Assembly (NCBI RefSeq): GCF_000422285.1
Contig: NZ_AULM01000004.1
Location: 62,001 to 126,000 of the forward strand
Length of the DNA stretch: 64,000 nt
Source of the DNA: Desulfatiglans anilini DSM 4660
Lineage (GTDB): Bacteria; Desulfobacterota; DSM-4660; Desulfatiglandales; Desulfatiglandaceae
Direction: 5' to 3'
Shown piece by piece: positions 1 to 8,217 of the stretch (the stretch's first letter is position 1; each line of letters begins with the position of its first letter). Position numbers and translations under genes: made by a program. The notes under the pieces were generated by a model, which saw only the letters and a list, made by a program, of their open reading frames with translations, was not told where the DNA came from and made no database searches.

Positions 1-1002
1 GGCCAGGTCGGGGTCGGTCAAGAACGGCCGGCAGATCTCCCAGTAGTCGAAGACCCCGGTGGCCAGGGCGTGGTCGGCCGCGTAGGGATCCGACAGGCGG
101 GGGCCGAAGGCCAGGGGGACGTCCCCGATGACCTTTTTCGCCTTTTCGGCCAGGGGCAGCCACTGGGTGCGGCTGACATCCCGCCCGAGAGCGCCCTGGC
201 GCGACTCGTGCCAGCCGATCACCATGCTGATCATGTCCACCCCGCGGTCGGCCGCAATGCGCATGATCTCGATGCACTCGTCGTTGCTGTTTCCGCCGTA
301 CTCATCCATGAGTTCGGTCCCGTTCAGACGGATGATCACGAGTCTGTCCGGCCCGACCGCCTTGCGCAGGGCATCGAGGATCTCCACCATGAACCGGGCG
401 CGCTTTTCGAGGGTGCCCCCGTACGCGTCGGTCCGCTTGTTGGTAAAAGGGGAGAGAAAGGTGCTCATCAGATAGCCAAGAAAACTCGTGACCTCGACCC
501 CGTCATAGCCAGCCTTGACGCAGCGTTCGGCGGCTTGAGCGTGGTCCTCGATCACATGCGCGATTTCGTCTGTGTTCATGGCGCGCGGCGGGCGAAAGTG
601 ACGAAGGGTCTGGGGCGTGTCGGATGGCTGGATACAGTAGCCGATATCGATCCCTCCGTAGCGCCCCCCATGGAGGATCTGCTGGATGGCGACCGCATGA
701 TGGTCATGAAAGAGATCCGCAATCCTCTTCAGCCCGGGAATGTACCGGTCGTCATTGATGCAAAGCTGACGGTGATAGGCCTTTCCCTCGCCCGATTTAT
801 CCGGGTAGGCGCCCTGGTTGGTCATGATGGAGGCTCCCGTGGATGCGATGACTTCGTCCCGGGCGAATTCCCTTTCGGAGAGGAAGCCGTCCCGCGTATT
901 GAAGTTGCTGACGCAGCAGGCGGCATATTTGATCCTGTTCCGAACTTTGAAAGGTCCGATTTTCCCTTCACCGAAGATGTGCGAAAAACCGTTTGAATCC
1001 AT
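1..1002 (-). CDS. Old Yellow Enzyme-family NADH:flavin oxidoreductase, 3' truncated by window edge
   Basis: The first 334 residues of an FMN-dependent TIM-barrel oxidoreductase; the rest lies beyond base 1. Motifs typical of the family are visible: an ILHGGRYG segment near residue 110 (family QLxHxGR) and YGGTLEKRARF near residue 195 (family YGGSxENRxRF). The ATG at 1002 has AAGGAG seven bases upstream. Relatives include 2,4-dienoyl-CoA reductases and other enoate reductases, which usually continue with a 4Fe-4S site and an NAD(P)-binding half, so a protein of 640-680 residues is possible but not shown. In this catabolic setting an enoyl-CoA or enoate substrate is plausible. It is preceded by a perfect inverted repeat at 1231-1250. 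Confidence 0.85.
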   Translation of the reverse strand, partial: MDSNGFSHIFGEGKIGPFKVRNRIKYAACCVSNFNTRDGFLSEREFARDEVIASTGASIMTNQGAYPDKSGEGKAYHRQLCINDDRYIPGLKRIADLFHDHHAVAIQQILHGGRYGGIDIGYCIQPSDTPQTLRHFRPPRAMNTDEIAHVIEDHAQAAERCVKAGYDGVEVTSFLGYLMSTFLSPFTNKRTDAYGGTLEKRARFMVEILDALRKAVGPDRLVIIRLNGTELMDEYGGNSNDECIEIMRIAADRGVDMISMVIGWHESRQGALGRDVSRTQWLPLAEKAKKVIGDVPLAFGPRLSDPYAADHALATGVFDYWEICRPFLTDPDLA

Positions 1003-1421
1003 GGTGTTCTCCTTCGCTCCTTGGCGTTTCCGGCCGAAGGATGCCCGCTTCGATGCCCGCATTTTTTTCCAGCCGGGGATAAAGGTGTAACCAAGCAGAT
1101 GAAGCGCAAGACTCCGGCGGTCCAAAGGAATCCGACCGCCTGGCAAAAAGCTGCAGCAACAAGCATGCCAGCATGAAACAGCCATATTTCTGCTGTGTTG
1201 GATCTCCGAAGGAAAGCGGTTTGAAACTTTATTTCAATCGGCATTGAAATATTTTTTAAATAGGCCATCGATCTGACGGTTCATTCGGCGCTGAGGAAGA
1301 CTGCATCGAGGACATCGAGGCTGATGGCGGGGCGAGCCAAGGAATACTGAGGGTGGACATGAGGAGACCCGGAAAGGAGCTGCGAAGGGGAACGCCGCTG
1401 AGGAACATGCCCCTCCAAAGC
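1003..1421. other. Intergenic region upstream of the OYE-like gene
   Basis: No gene is supported here. Reading frames in this stretch have no recognisable product or convincing ribosome binding site. The only clear structure is the inverted repeat at 1231-1250 in an AT-rich patch. The rest presumably holds the promoter of the leftward gene and the 3' flank of recO. Confidence 0.5.
1231..1250. promoter_or_regulatory. Perfect 8-bp inverted repeat, candidate operator
   Basis: ATTTCAAT and ATTGAAAT are separated by CGGC, inside an AT-rich stretch about 230 bases upstream of the OYE-like gene start. The size and symmetry fit a dimeric repressor site such as those of TetR or MarR proteins. A run of T follows on the plus strand, but the stem is too AT-rich to be a convincing terminator. 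No regulator gene lies next to it in the window. Confidence 0.4.
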
Positions 1422-2228
1422 TTAGAGCCATGCCAGGCTTTTCGGCCGGCGGCCGAGGCGGTAGTCCATGTGGCGGCGGTTGACGCGTTCGATGGCCTGC
1501 GCCATCTCCCGCGGCAGGGTCATCCGCTCGAAAAGGTCCCATTCCAGGGCTTGAAGGTGTCCAAGGGCCTGAACCCCAAGGGGATCCAGACCCGGATTGA
1601 GCGCGGATTCGGACCCGCACCGCAGACACACAATCCCCCCCTTCTCCGGATGAAAGGCCGCCCTGCCAAGTCCCTCATAGGTCCGGCCGCAGGAACTGCA
1701 TCTTCCGAGTTCGATCCCATAGCCTCCGAGCGCCATGGCTGCAGCCTCGAAAAAGATCTGCACGTGCAGCGGCTGGATTTCCCCTTCCAACAGCTTGAAC
1801 GTCCTGAGCAAAAGGCTGAACAAAGAGGGGTCGGCCGCCTGGGGCGGAGAAAGCATCTCGACCACTTCCACCATGTAGCCCGCCAGAGTCAGGATGCTCC
1901 AATCCCGCCTGAGGCCTTCAAACCCATCCAGCAGCCGGCAGGAGATCATCGTGTGAAGCTCCCCGCCCCTGGGATGCTCGGCGTACTCCACGCGGCTCAG
2001 GCAGAAGAGATCGAGGCAGTTCGGGAACCGCCTGCGGCTGCGGCGGGCGGCCCGGGCCACGCCCTTCAGACACCCCCGCTCCGGGGTGAAAAAGGTCACC
2101 AGGAGGTCGGCTTCGCCGAAATCCCTGACGCGCGTAATAATGGCCGGAGAAATGCAGGTCTTCAAGCTCTGACGTTCTTCAGCGGCGATCACCTTCACCC
2201 GGGCGCCTTTGGATGCCCTGAGGCACAC
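1422..2228 (-). CDS. recO: DNA repair protein RecO
   Basis: RecO helps load RecA on gapped DNA together with RecR. The N-terminal OB-fold segment is visible in AIITRVRDFGEADLLVTFFT, followed by the basic stretch GVARAARRSRRR. The C-terminal half has a four-cysteine zinc site (CSSC then CLRC, about 20 residues apart). The start is uncertain: the longest frame begins with GTG at 2228 without a clear Shine-Dalgarno site, while a TTG at 2165 would place the N-terminus as in other RecO proteins and give about 247 residues. It stands alone between catabolic genes. Confidence 0.9.
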   Translation of the reverse strand: MCLRASKGARVKVIAAEERQSLKTCISPAIITRVRDFGEADLLVTFFTPERGCLKGVARAARRSRRRFPNCLDLFCLSRVEYAEHPRGGELHTMISCRLLDGFEGLRRDWSILTLAGYMVEVVEMLSPPQAADPSLFSLLLRTFKLLEGEIQPLHVQIFFEAAAMALGGYGIELGRCSSCGRTYEGLGRAAFHPEKGGIVCLRCGSESALNPGLDPLGVQALGHLQALEWDLFERMTLPREMAQAIERVNRRHMDYRLGRRPKSLAWL

Positions 2229-2421
2229 TGATCAGGCCGTCGGGAAACGCCCATCTGCTGCGATCCGCTCATCCCATGCGCCTCTGCCGGTGCACCGCTT
2301 GGTGCGCCTCATTCAGCGGGCTTCTGCACACCTTTCATCCGGCCGTTTTTCAACGGCCTGTGCGCAGGGGATTTTTCAAGTCTTTGCAGTGTGCGAAGGT
2401 TGAAGGATGCCGCCGCTTATG

Positions 2422-2458
2422 AAAAAAGGCCCTGCGCCGTTGTGCAGTGCAGGACCTT
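2422..2458 (-). terminator. Rho-independent terminator after acyl-CoA synthetase
   Basis: Read on the minus strand, AAGGTCCTGC pairs with GCAGGGCCTT (one G-U pair) around a 13-base loop, and a run of T follows. It sits 34 bases after the stop codon of the leftward acyl-CoA synthetase gene and isolates it from recO. Confidence 0.85.
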
Positions 2459-2491
2459 GCTGTTTCAGGCGGCCAGGGAGCAGGTGTGAGC

Positions 2492-4015
2492 CTAAGCCCT
2501 GTCCCCATAACGTTCCTTGACCTTGGCCCGATCGGGGTTCCCGTCCTCGAGTACGGGCATGGCGTCGACAAATTCCACGTACTGGGGTTTCTTGTAGCGG
2601 GCGATGCGCTTTCCGACAAAGTCGATCAGCGCTTCAGCGCTGAGCGCCTCCCCCGCCTTGAGTTCGCAGACCGCTTTGATGCCTTCCTTCCACTTCGGAT
2701 CCGGCACCCCGAAAACCACGGTCCTGTGAACGGCCGGATGCTCCAGAATCGCCTTTTCGACCTCCGCCGGGTAGACGTTCTCGCCGCCCGGCTTGATGAG
2801 CTCCTTTTCGGCCTTCCGGCCGGCATACCAGAGGAACCCTTCCTCGTCGAAGCGCCCCAGGTCCCCCGTGTGGTGCCAACCGTCCCTGAACACGTAGCGG
2901 TTGTCTTCGGGCAGATTCCAGTACCCCCTGAACACCATCGGGCCCTTCATGGTGATCTCCCCCACCTGCCCGACAGGGACCGGCCGGTCGTACTCATCCA
3001 CCAGCTTCACCCGGGCGAGCGGCAGCATCCTGCCCGCCGACCCGGGGCGGTCGTTGTAGGGGGCGAAGGTCGCCACACAGGAGGTCTCCGTCTGGCCGTA
3101 CATACAGAAGAACGTGCCACCGGTGATCTGCTGATACCGCTCGATCGTCTCCGCCGATTCCAGCCCTACCACGGACTTCAGGGAGGAAATGTCCTGCCCG
3201 GTCTTTTCGTGGGTATCCAGAATGGAAGCCAGAATCGGGGCAAAATCGAACATGAACGTGACGCCTTTCTCCGCAATCAAATCCACCGCCTTCGCAGCGT
3301 CGAACTTGCTCATGTTCACATTCAACGCACCGGCATGGAAGATTGCGGTGGCCATGTGAAGCCCCCCGACGTGGAAGAGCGGCAGGAGATTCAAGTGGAC
3401 GTCCGAGCTGTTCAACCCGCAGAAATAATCGAAATGCATATCGGAGCAGAGCAGATTTCCGTGGCTTAAGAGCGCACCGCGTGGACGCCCGGCCACCGCG
3501 GCGGTGTGGATGATCACGAACCCGTCGTCCGAGGCGACATCCGGCGCTTCGAATGTCCCATCGCCCGACAGGAGGGACTTGATAGGCTCGAACCGCCCTC
3601 CGTTCGCTTCCAGACTGAAGAAGCGCTCTACAGACCCGAGCCGGCCTCGAATCTCTTCGACCAATCCTTGAAACTCGGCCCCGGCAAAAAGGAAACGCGG
3701 CGTGCAGTCATTCAGGTTGTACTCGATTTCAGGTGCGGACAAACGCCAGTTGATGGGCAGAACAATCGCCCCGAGCGCCGCCGCCGCCCCATAGAGGACG
3801 AAATACTCCAGACAATTCTTTCCGAGAACGCCGATGCGGTCTTCCTTCCGGACGCCGCATGCCTGAAGCCCCTGCGCCAACCGATCCACCTGCTCCTTGT
3901 ACTCCGCAAACGTCAAGGACCGTGAATCGTCCACCTCGAACCACGCCGCCTTCCTCCCGTAGGAAAAGGCGTTCCGGTTGACGAGGTCGTAAAATGTAAA
4001 ATCGTACAATCCCAT
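2492..4015 (-). CDS. AMP-binding acyl-CoA synthetase-like protein with altered catalytic motifs
   Basis: An ANL-superfamily adenylate-forming enzyme of about 507 residues. Family landmarks are present: YGQTET (about residue 305), HTGDLGRFDEEGF, GGENVYPAEVE and the hinge region. Two catalytic positions differ from the usual pattern. The P-loop, normally TSGTTGxPKG, reads TAAVAGRPRG, so its lysine is arginine. The C-terminal motif, normally with a GK pair, reads EDGNPDRAKVK. ATG at 4015 is preferred over ATG at 4027, because GAGG lies six bases before it and the longer start touches the upstream terminator. Substrate unknown; a fatty or aromatic acid is likely from the family. Activity could be reduced. 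Confidence 0.88.
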   Translation of the reverse strand: MGLYDFTFYDLVNRNAFSYGRKAAWFEVDDSRSLTFAEYKEQVDRLAQGLQACGVRKEDRIGVLGKNCLEYFVLYGAAAALGAIVLPINWRLSAPEIEYNLNDCTPRFLFAGAEFQGLVEEIRGRLGSVERFFSLEANGGRFEPIKSLLSGDGTFEAPDVASDDGFVIIHTAAVAGRPRGALLSHGNLLCSDMHFDYFCGLNSSDVHLNLLPLFHVGGLHMATAIFHAGALNVNMSKFDAAKAVDLIAEKGVTFMFDFAPILASILDTHEKTGQDISSLKSVVGLESAETIERYQQITGGTFFCMYGQTETSCVATFAPYNDRPGSAGRMLPLARVKLVDEYDRPVPVGQVGEITMKGPMVFRGYWNLPEDNRYVFRDGWHHTGDLGRFDEEGFLWYAGRKAEKELIKPGGENVYPAEVEKAILEHPAVHRTVVFGVPDPKWKEGIKAVCELKAGEALSAEALIDFVGKRIARYKKPQYVEFVDAMPVLEDGNPDRAKVKERYGDRA

Positions 4016-4029
4016 GCGCAACCTCATTC

Positions 4030-4076
4030 AAAAAAAGCCCTTTACCGGCCTCGACGCAGCACCGGCAAAGGGCCTT
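4030..4076 (-). terminator. Rho-independent terminator after the LEA/WHy lipoprotein gene
   Basis: On the minus strand, GCCCTTTGCCGG pairs with CCGGTAAAGGGC (one wobble) and is followed by seven T. It ends the lipoprotein transcript, and probably also the long liv operon, just before the next gene starts. Confidence 0.88.
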
Positions 4077-4089
4077 TCGATCTCAGGCT

Positions 4090-4686
4090 TTAGGGATAAA
4101 CGGTTTCGAAAGGAACCACCATGGTCTTGCCGTCAGCCGAAAAGGTAAAGGCACCCTCTTTGACCGAGACAGGCACCGAATAATCCGGGACGCCTTTCCA
4201 CCACCTCTCCAATGCATCCCAAGGACTCCACCCCTTATCCTTCAGCTTGAATCCACCGGTCACCATCAGGCTCAACAAAGCCGAACGGGCCGTGATCATG
4301 GTCGTCGCCCGCACATGGCTCGTCTTGCCGCCGGGGATCCAGATCGTGTCCATGTTGGCGACCGTCACCAATTCGAAATCGCCGTCGAAGGCCACCGTAA
4401 ATTTGTAATCACTCAACTGGACCGGATAGGGGTTCGGATTGTTGACGCTGAACAGGAAGCTCATCGGCAAAGGAGCTCCGCGGTCGCCCGCTTCACCCTT
4501 CGTGGGGGCTACATTCTTGCCAAAATACCAGTACCCGTCGTACTGGGGCACTTCGAAAAGTTCGAGGGTGACGGCGGGCGCCACCATCTCGGGCATCGCC
4601 TGCTGCGCGGCATGGTGGGCGCACCCAAAGAACAAAAGGCCTGCTGCAAAAATCATCAGGGTCATCAGGATCAGCTTCTTTTGCAT
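4090..4686 (-). CDS. LEA/WHy-domain lipoprotein
   Basis: A 198-residue predicted lipoprotein. It starts with a short charged end and a hydrophobic stretch, then the lipobox LFFGC (Cys at about residue 21). Residues 75-135 resemble the LEA14/WHy (water stress and hypersensitive response) beta-sandwich, with the characteristic NNPNPYPVQLSDYKF segment. Such proteins sit at the outer membrane or periplasmic face; their role in bacteria is not well established. GAGGGGAGG precedes the ATG. It lies 94 bases downstream of livF and upstream of a strong terminator, so it may be the last gene of the liv operon, though a link to transport is not shown. Confidence 0.8.
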   Translation of the reverse strand: MQKKLILMTLMIFAAGLLFFGCAHHAAQQAMPEMVAPAVTLELFEVPQYDGYWYFGKNVAPTKGEAGDRGAPLPMSFLFSVNNPNPYPVQLSDYKFTVAFDGDFELVTVANMDTIWIPGGKTSHVRATTMITARSALLSLMVTGGFKLKDKGWSPWDALERWWKGVPDYSVPVSVKEGAFTFSADGKTMVVPFETVYP

Positions 4687-4780
4687 CTTATCCTCCCCTC
4701 TTCATATGAGAAGAAAACCGCCGTTACGCACTTCTCGGCCTGCGACCGTCACCCGTTCGTCCGGACACGGCCGCCAGCCG

Positions 4781-5590
4781 TCAACCCAGCCAGCGCTTTC
4801 TTCGCTTGTAATGTTTCACTTCGCGGAAACTCTTTCGGCCACCCTTGTCGGTCAATCCAAGGTAGAAGTCCTTGATATCCTCGTTCTGGCTCAGCTTTTC
4901 GGCCGTGTCATCCATCACGATCCGGCCGGTTTCCATGACGTACGCATAAGGCGCCACGTTCAGAGCCAGCTTGGCGTTCTGTTCGACCAGCAGGATCGAG
5001 ATCTTCTCTTCCTTGTTGAGCTGGGTGATGATATTGAAGATCTCGTGGATCAGCATCGGGGCGAGCCCCATGGAAGGTTCGTCCAGAAGCACGAGCTTCG
5101 GCTCGGTCATCAGGGCCCTGCCGACCACGGTCATCTGCTGTTCTCCGCCGCTGACAAAGCCGGCGGTTTCGCTCCGTTTCTGCCGCAACCGTGGAAAGTA
5201 ATGGTAAACCAGTTCGAGTTTGTCCTTGACCGACCCGGTCTTCCTGAGGTGGGCCCCTACCTTCAGGTTCTCTTCCACGGTGAGATGCTCGAAGACCTTC
5301 CGCCCCTCGATGACCTGGACGATGCCCATCTTGGCGATCTTGGCGGCCGGCTCGTGATGGATCATCTGTCCCTCGAACTCGATGCCTCCATCCGTCACCT
5401 CGCCGTCCTCAACCTTGAGGAGCCCCGAGACGGCCTTCAACGTGGTGCTCTTTCCCGCCCCGTTCGCCCCGAGGAGGGCAACGATGCCCGCCTTCGGAAC
5501 CTCGATGGAAACCCCCTTCAGGACAAGGATCACCTCGTGGTATTTCACCTCAATGTTCTTGATCTTCAAAATGGCTTCAGGCGTCTCCAA
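4781..5590 (-). CDS. livF: Branched-chain-type ABC transporter ATP-binding protein (LivF family)
   Basis: One of two ATPases of a HAAT-type importer. Walker A is GANGAGKS, the signature region is SGGEQQM, and Walker B is LVLLDEPSMGLAP followed by the LivF-typical EQNAKLAL switch region. The best start is TTG at 5590, which has GGGAGGT seven bases upstream; the longer frame from 5641 lacks such a site. This gives 269 residues, a little longer than usual because of a basic C-terminal tail. It follows the binding-protein gene by 87 bases. The family carries branched-chain amino acids, urea, and in several anaerobes aromatic or dicarboxylic acids. Confidence 0.93.
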   Translation of the reverse strand: METPEAILKIKNIEVKYHEVILVLKGVSIEVPKAGIVALLGANGAGKSTTLKAVSGLLKVEDGEVTDGGIEFEGQMIHHEPAAKIAKMGIVQVIEGRKVFEHLTVEENLKVGAHLRKTGSVKDKLELVYHYFPRLRQKRSETAGFVSGGEQQMTVVGRALMTEPKLVLLDEPSMGLAPMLIHEIFNIITQLNKEEKISILLVEQNAKLALNVAPYAYVMETGRIVMDDTAEKLSQNEDIKDFYLGLTDKGGRKSFREVKHYKRRKRWLG

Positions 5591-5677
5591 GATCCCTACC
5601 TCCCAGGGTGTTGACAGATTCTCTGCAGACTGACGCCGCAAGGCACCGCCCGTTTACAGGGGCAACGCCGCAGGCTC

Positions 5678-6922
5678 CTACCAGCCCAGCCACTCCTTTT
5701 CCCATTTATCCGGCCAGCGCTCCTTCAGATCCACGCGCTCGACCACCTGGAATTTCCCGCCTTTGTATTCCTGAATGAGGCAACCGGTAGTCGGGCGATG
5801 GTCCGTCGCCGTGTAGGTGACCGGCGCGGCGGCGAGCCCGATCTCGAAATTGTTCATCGTCTCGAAGCCCTTGACCATCATGCCGGGTCCGGTCAGCTGG
5901 CCTGCACTGTCGGCGCGCTTCATGGCCTCGACGGTGATGATGGCGTCGCACCAGGCCTGGATGGTCCTGTTCAACCGCTTGTTCTGGGGAACGCTCGGGT
6001 TGTACTTCTTCGCGGAAGCCACAACGATATCCATGTTCTTGGATTCCTGGCCGTAAAAGCCGCATGGGGTCGCGCCCATCACGCCTTCGGCGGCCTCACC
6101 GGCCAAGCGCGGCAGATTTTCGTCGAAGCCCCAGTTGTTGACGATCCAGTCGGCGCCCAACCCGAGGGAATAGGCGTCACGAATGGTCGCGGAAACGGAC
6201 ATCGTGGTGTTGCCATGCCAGACGACATCCGGCGCGAAGGTCTTGAGCGCCATGATCTGGCTCTTGGTGTCCAGGGCGAACAGCGACACGTCCTGATCGT
6301 CGCCGATATCGAATCCCAGCAGGGCGGCCTGATCCTTGATCGCCTTGATAGGGGCGCTGCAATAAGGAGAGGCAAACATGTAGGCGCAGGCGAAACGCGG
6401 CTTGCGCTTCCCGTAATCGGCCTTCTGAGGCCAGCGCTTGTCGAACCAGGCCGTCAAGGCGGCCCGTGCATTGGTGGAATAATCGGAGGAGAAGAAGATG
6501 TTGTAGCGGGACTTGGCTGGATCGGTCAAATGGGCCGAGTAGGAGGCCGAGATATAGGGAATCTCGTCCTTGTTGACGGTCGGCGAAAGGGCCTCCGTAT
6601 CACCGGTCCCCCATCCCATGATCGCCAGCACACCGAGCCGCTTCAGCAGTTTATATTTGGTAATGGCCTCGGGAATCCGATAACCGTAGTCGAACCAGGT
6701 GTATTTGATCTCCTTCCCGTTGACGCCTCCCTGTTCATTGAAGTACTTGAATGCCTCGTCCATGCCGATGGCATAATCCTTCCCGACGTCAGAGGTCCCG
6801 CCGGTCGTGTCCATGATCCCGCCCAGTTTGATCTGATCGGCCGATGCAAAGCCGGAGAATCCGAACACCCACCCAACACACAGTGCAACTGCCAGTAACT
6901 TCAGGAAAAATCCTTTCTTCAT
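5678..6922 (-). CDS. Periplasmic substrate-binding protein of Liv-type ABC transporter
   Basis: A 414-residue type I periplasmic binding protein. The ATG at 6922 is preceded by GGGGGAAGAG and begins a clear Sec signal peptide (MKKGFF, hydrophobic core, cleavage near FASADQ). The mature protein opens with the family pattern IKLGGIMDTTGG and GKDYAIGMDEAFKYFNE. The ligand cannot be told from sequence. Its operon includes an acyl-CoA synthetase and it shares a region with benzoyl-CoA genes, so an aromatic or other organic acid is a better guess than an amino acid. LivK-like. Confidence 0.9.
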   Translation of the reverse strand: MKKGFFLKLLAVALCVGWVFGFSGFASADQIKLGGIMDTTGGTSDVGKDYAIGMDEAFKYFNEQGGVNGKEIKYTWFDYGYRIPEAITKYKLLKRLGVLAIMGWGTGDTEALSPTVNKDEIPYISASYSAHLTDPAKSRYNIFFSSDYSTNARAALTAWFDKRWPQKADYGKRKPRFACAYMFASPYCSAPIKAIKDQAALLGFDIGDDQDVSLFALDTKSQIMALKTFAPDVVWHGNTTMSVSATIRDAYSLGLGADWIVNNWGFDENLPRLAGEAAEGVMGATPCGFYGQESKNMDIVVASAKKYNPSVPQNKRLNRTIQAWCDAIITVEAMKRADSAGQLTGPGMMVKGFETMNNFEIGLAAAPVTYTATDHRPTTGCLIQEYKGGKFQVVERVDLKERWPDKWEKEWLGW

Positions 6923-6963
6923 GATCTCTTCCCCCTTCTCTTTTAAAAAGATGAAACAATGGC

Positions 6964-7012
6964 CTATGTCATCCGACCCAGCTTCAGCGGCACCCAGAAA
7001 CCCGTCACCTCC
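6964..7012 (-). other. Strong Shine-Dalgarno sequence with possible 9-codon leader ORF
   Basis: Between livM and the binding-protein gene the minus strand carries GGAGGTGA (7012 to 7005), nearly a full match to the 16S anti-SD. It is about 80 bases from the binding-protein ATG, too far to serve it. Eleven bases after it a GTG opens a 9-codon frame ending in TAG (6993 to 6964). It may be a translated leader or a coincidence. Confidence 0.2.
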
Positions 7013-7022
7013 TTTCATTTCG

Positions 7023-8123
7023 TCAATACGAAAACGGCCAAAGGTTGAAGTAGTTTTTGACCTGCCACCAGCGATAAGCCAAACCATTCGGTTCATAAAT
7101 CAAAAAGCCGCAGATGGCGAGCCCGAAGGCCGCATCCTTGATATAAGCGAAATCGAAAAGCAGTTTGGGATAATAAATCGAGAGAGGAATCACCACCGCC
7201 TGCAGGAGCTCCATGATAACCACCATGAAAATGGATCCGAAGATCGCCCCATGGATGGAACCCACACCCCCGATCAAAATCACCCCGACCAGCCAGAGGG
7301 ACCAGAACCATGGGAAATGCTCCGGGCTGAGCGCCGCTGTATTGCTCACCCAGAAGGCGCCGGCGATCCCTGCCATGAAACCGGCGACGAAGAAGGCAAG
7401 CAGCTTGTAATAGACGATGTTGATCCCCATGGCCTCCGCGGCGATGTCGTTGTCGCGGATCGCCACCCAGGCCCTGCCCGGTTTGGAACGGAGCAGATTG
7501 GCCAGAACGATGACCATCAAGGTCAGCAGCACCGCCATGAGATAATAGATCTGCCGTTCGTTTTCAATCGGCCACGGCCCGATCTTGATCGTACCGGGCG
7601 GGAGGGAAAAGGCCTGACCGCGCCCGCCGATCTGACTGACGTACTGCGTCAGGATGAAATCCACTGTGACGAACTGCGCCGCCATGGTCGTCAAGATCAG
7701 ATAGAATCCTTTGACCTTGGCTGAAGGCAGACCGAAGAGGACGCTCCACATCCCCGCCGCAAATCCGGCCGCAAGGATCGAAACGGGGTAGGCCAGCCCC
7801 CAGTCGAGCAGGATTTGGGGCCAGGGGAACTGCAGGATCAAAAGGGTGCTCGTATAGGCGCCCACCGCGATGAAAGCAGCGTGGCCAAGGGTAATGAGGC
7901 CGGCGAACCCGATCAAGAGTTGTACCCCGAGGGCCCCCATCGCCGTATAACCCACCATGGTCGCCACACTCATCCAGTACTCGGGAATCAGCCACGGGAT
8001 CACCACGAATATCGTCAGCAGCAGCAGGATCATCTTGCCTTTGATGAAGCTCGACTGCCACCATCCCTGATCTTCAGTGTAGCTCTGATGGTAGTCCCCG
8101 CATGGCAACCAGACGCTTGACAT
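7023..8123 (-). CDS. livM: Branched-chain-type ABC transporter permease (LivM family)
   Basis: A 366-residue inner-membrane permease with many hydrophobic segments from about residue 30 onward. The family motif is clear in GFAGLITLGHAAFIAVGAYT, and the cytoplasmic coupling segment reads GRAWVAIRDNDIAAEAMGI, where the EAA-like motif contacts the ATPases. GGGAGG precedes the ATG. The start lies 94 bases beyond livH. The long N-terminal lead before the first membrane helix (about 30 residues) is slightly unusual. Confidence 0.93.
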   Translation of the reverse strand: MSSVWLPCGDYHQSYTEDQGWWQSSFIKGKMILLLLTIFVVIPWLIPEYWMSVATMVGYTAMGALGVQLLIGFAGLITLGHAAFIAVGAYTSTLLILQFPWPQILLDWGLAYPVSILAAGFAAGMWSVLFGLPSAKVKGFYLILTTMAAQFVTVDFILTQYVSQIGGRGQAFSLPPGTIKIGPWPIENERQIYYLMAVLLTLMVIVLANLLRSKPGRAWVAIRDNDIAAEAMGINIVYYKLLAFFVAGFMAGIAGAFWVSNTAALSPEHFPWFWSLWLVGVILIGGVGSIHGAIFGSIFMVVIMELLQAVVIPLSIYYPKLLFDFAYIKDAAFGLAICGFLIYEPNGLAYRWWQVKNYFNLWPFSY

Positions 8124-8217
8124 AATGCCTCCCTTTCACATGGTGTTTTCGCTGAAACGCATTCTCGTCCCTGCGCGCGACGGGAGCCTGGACCGCTCGG
8201 CCTCGATCCGCAGCGGC

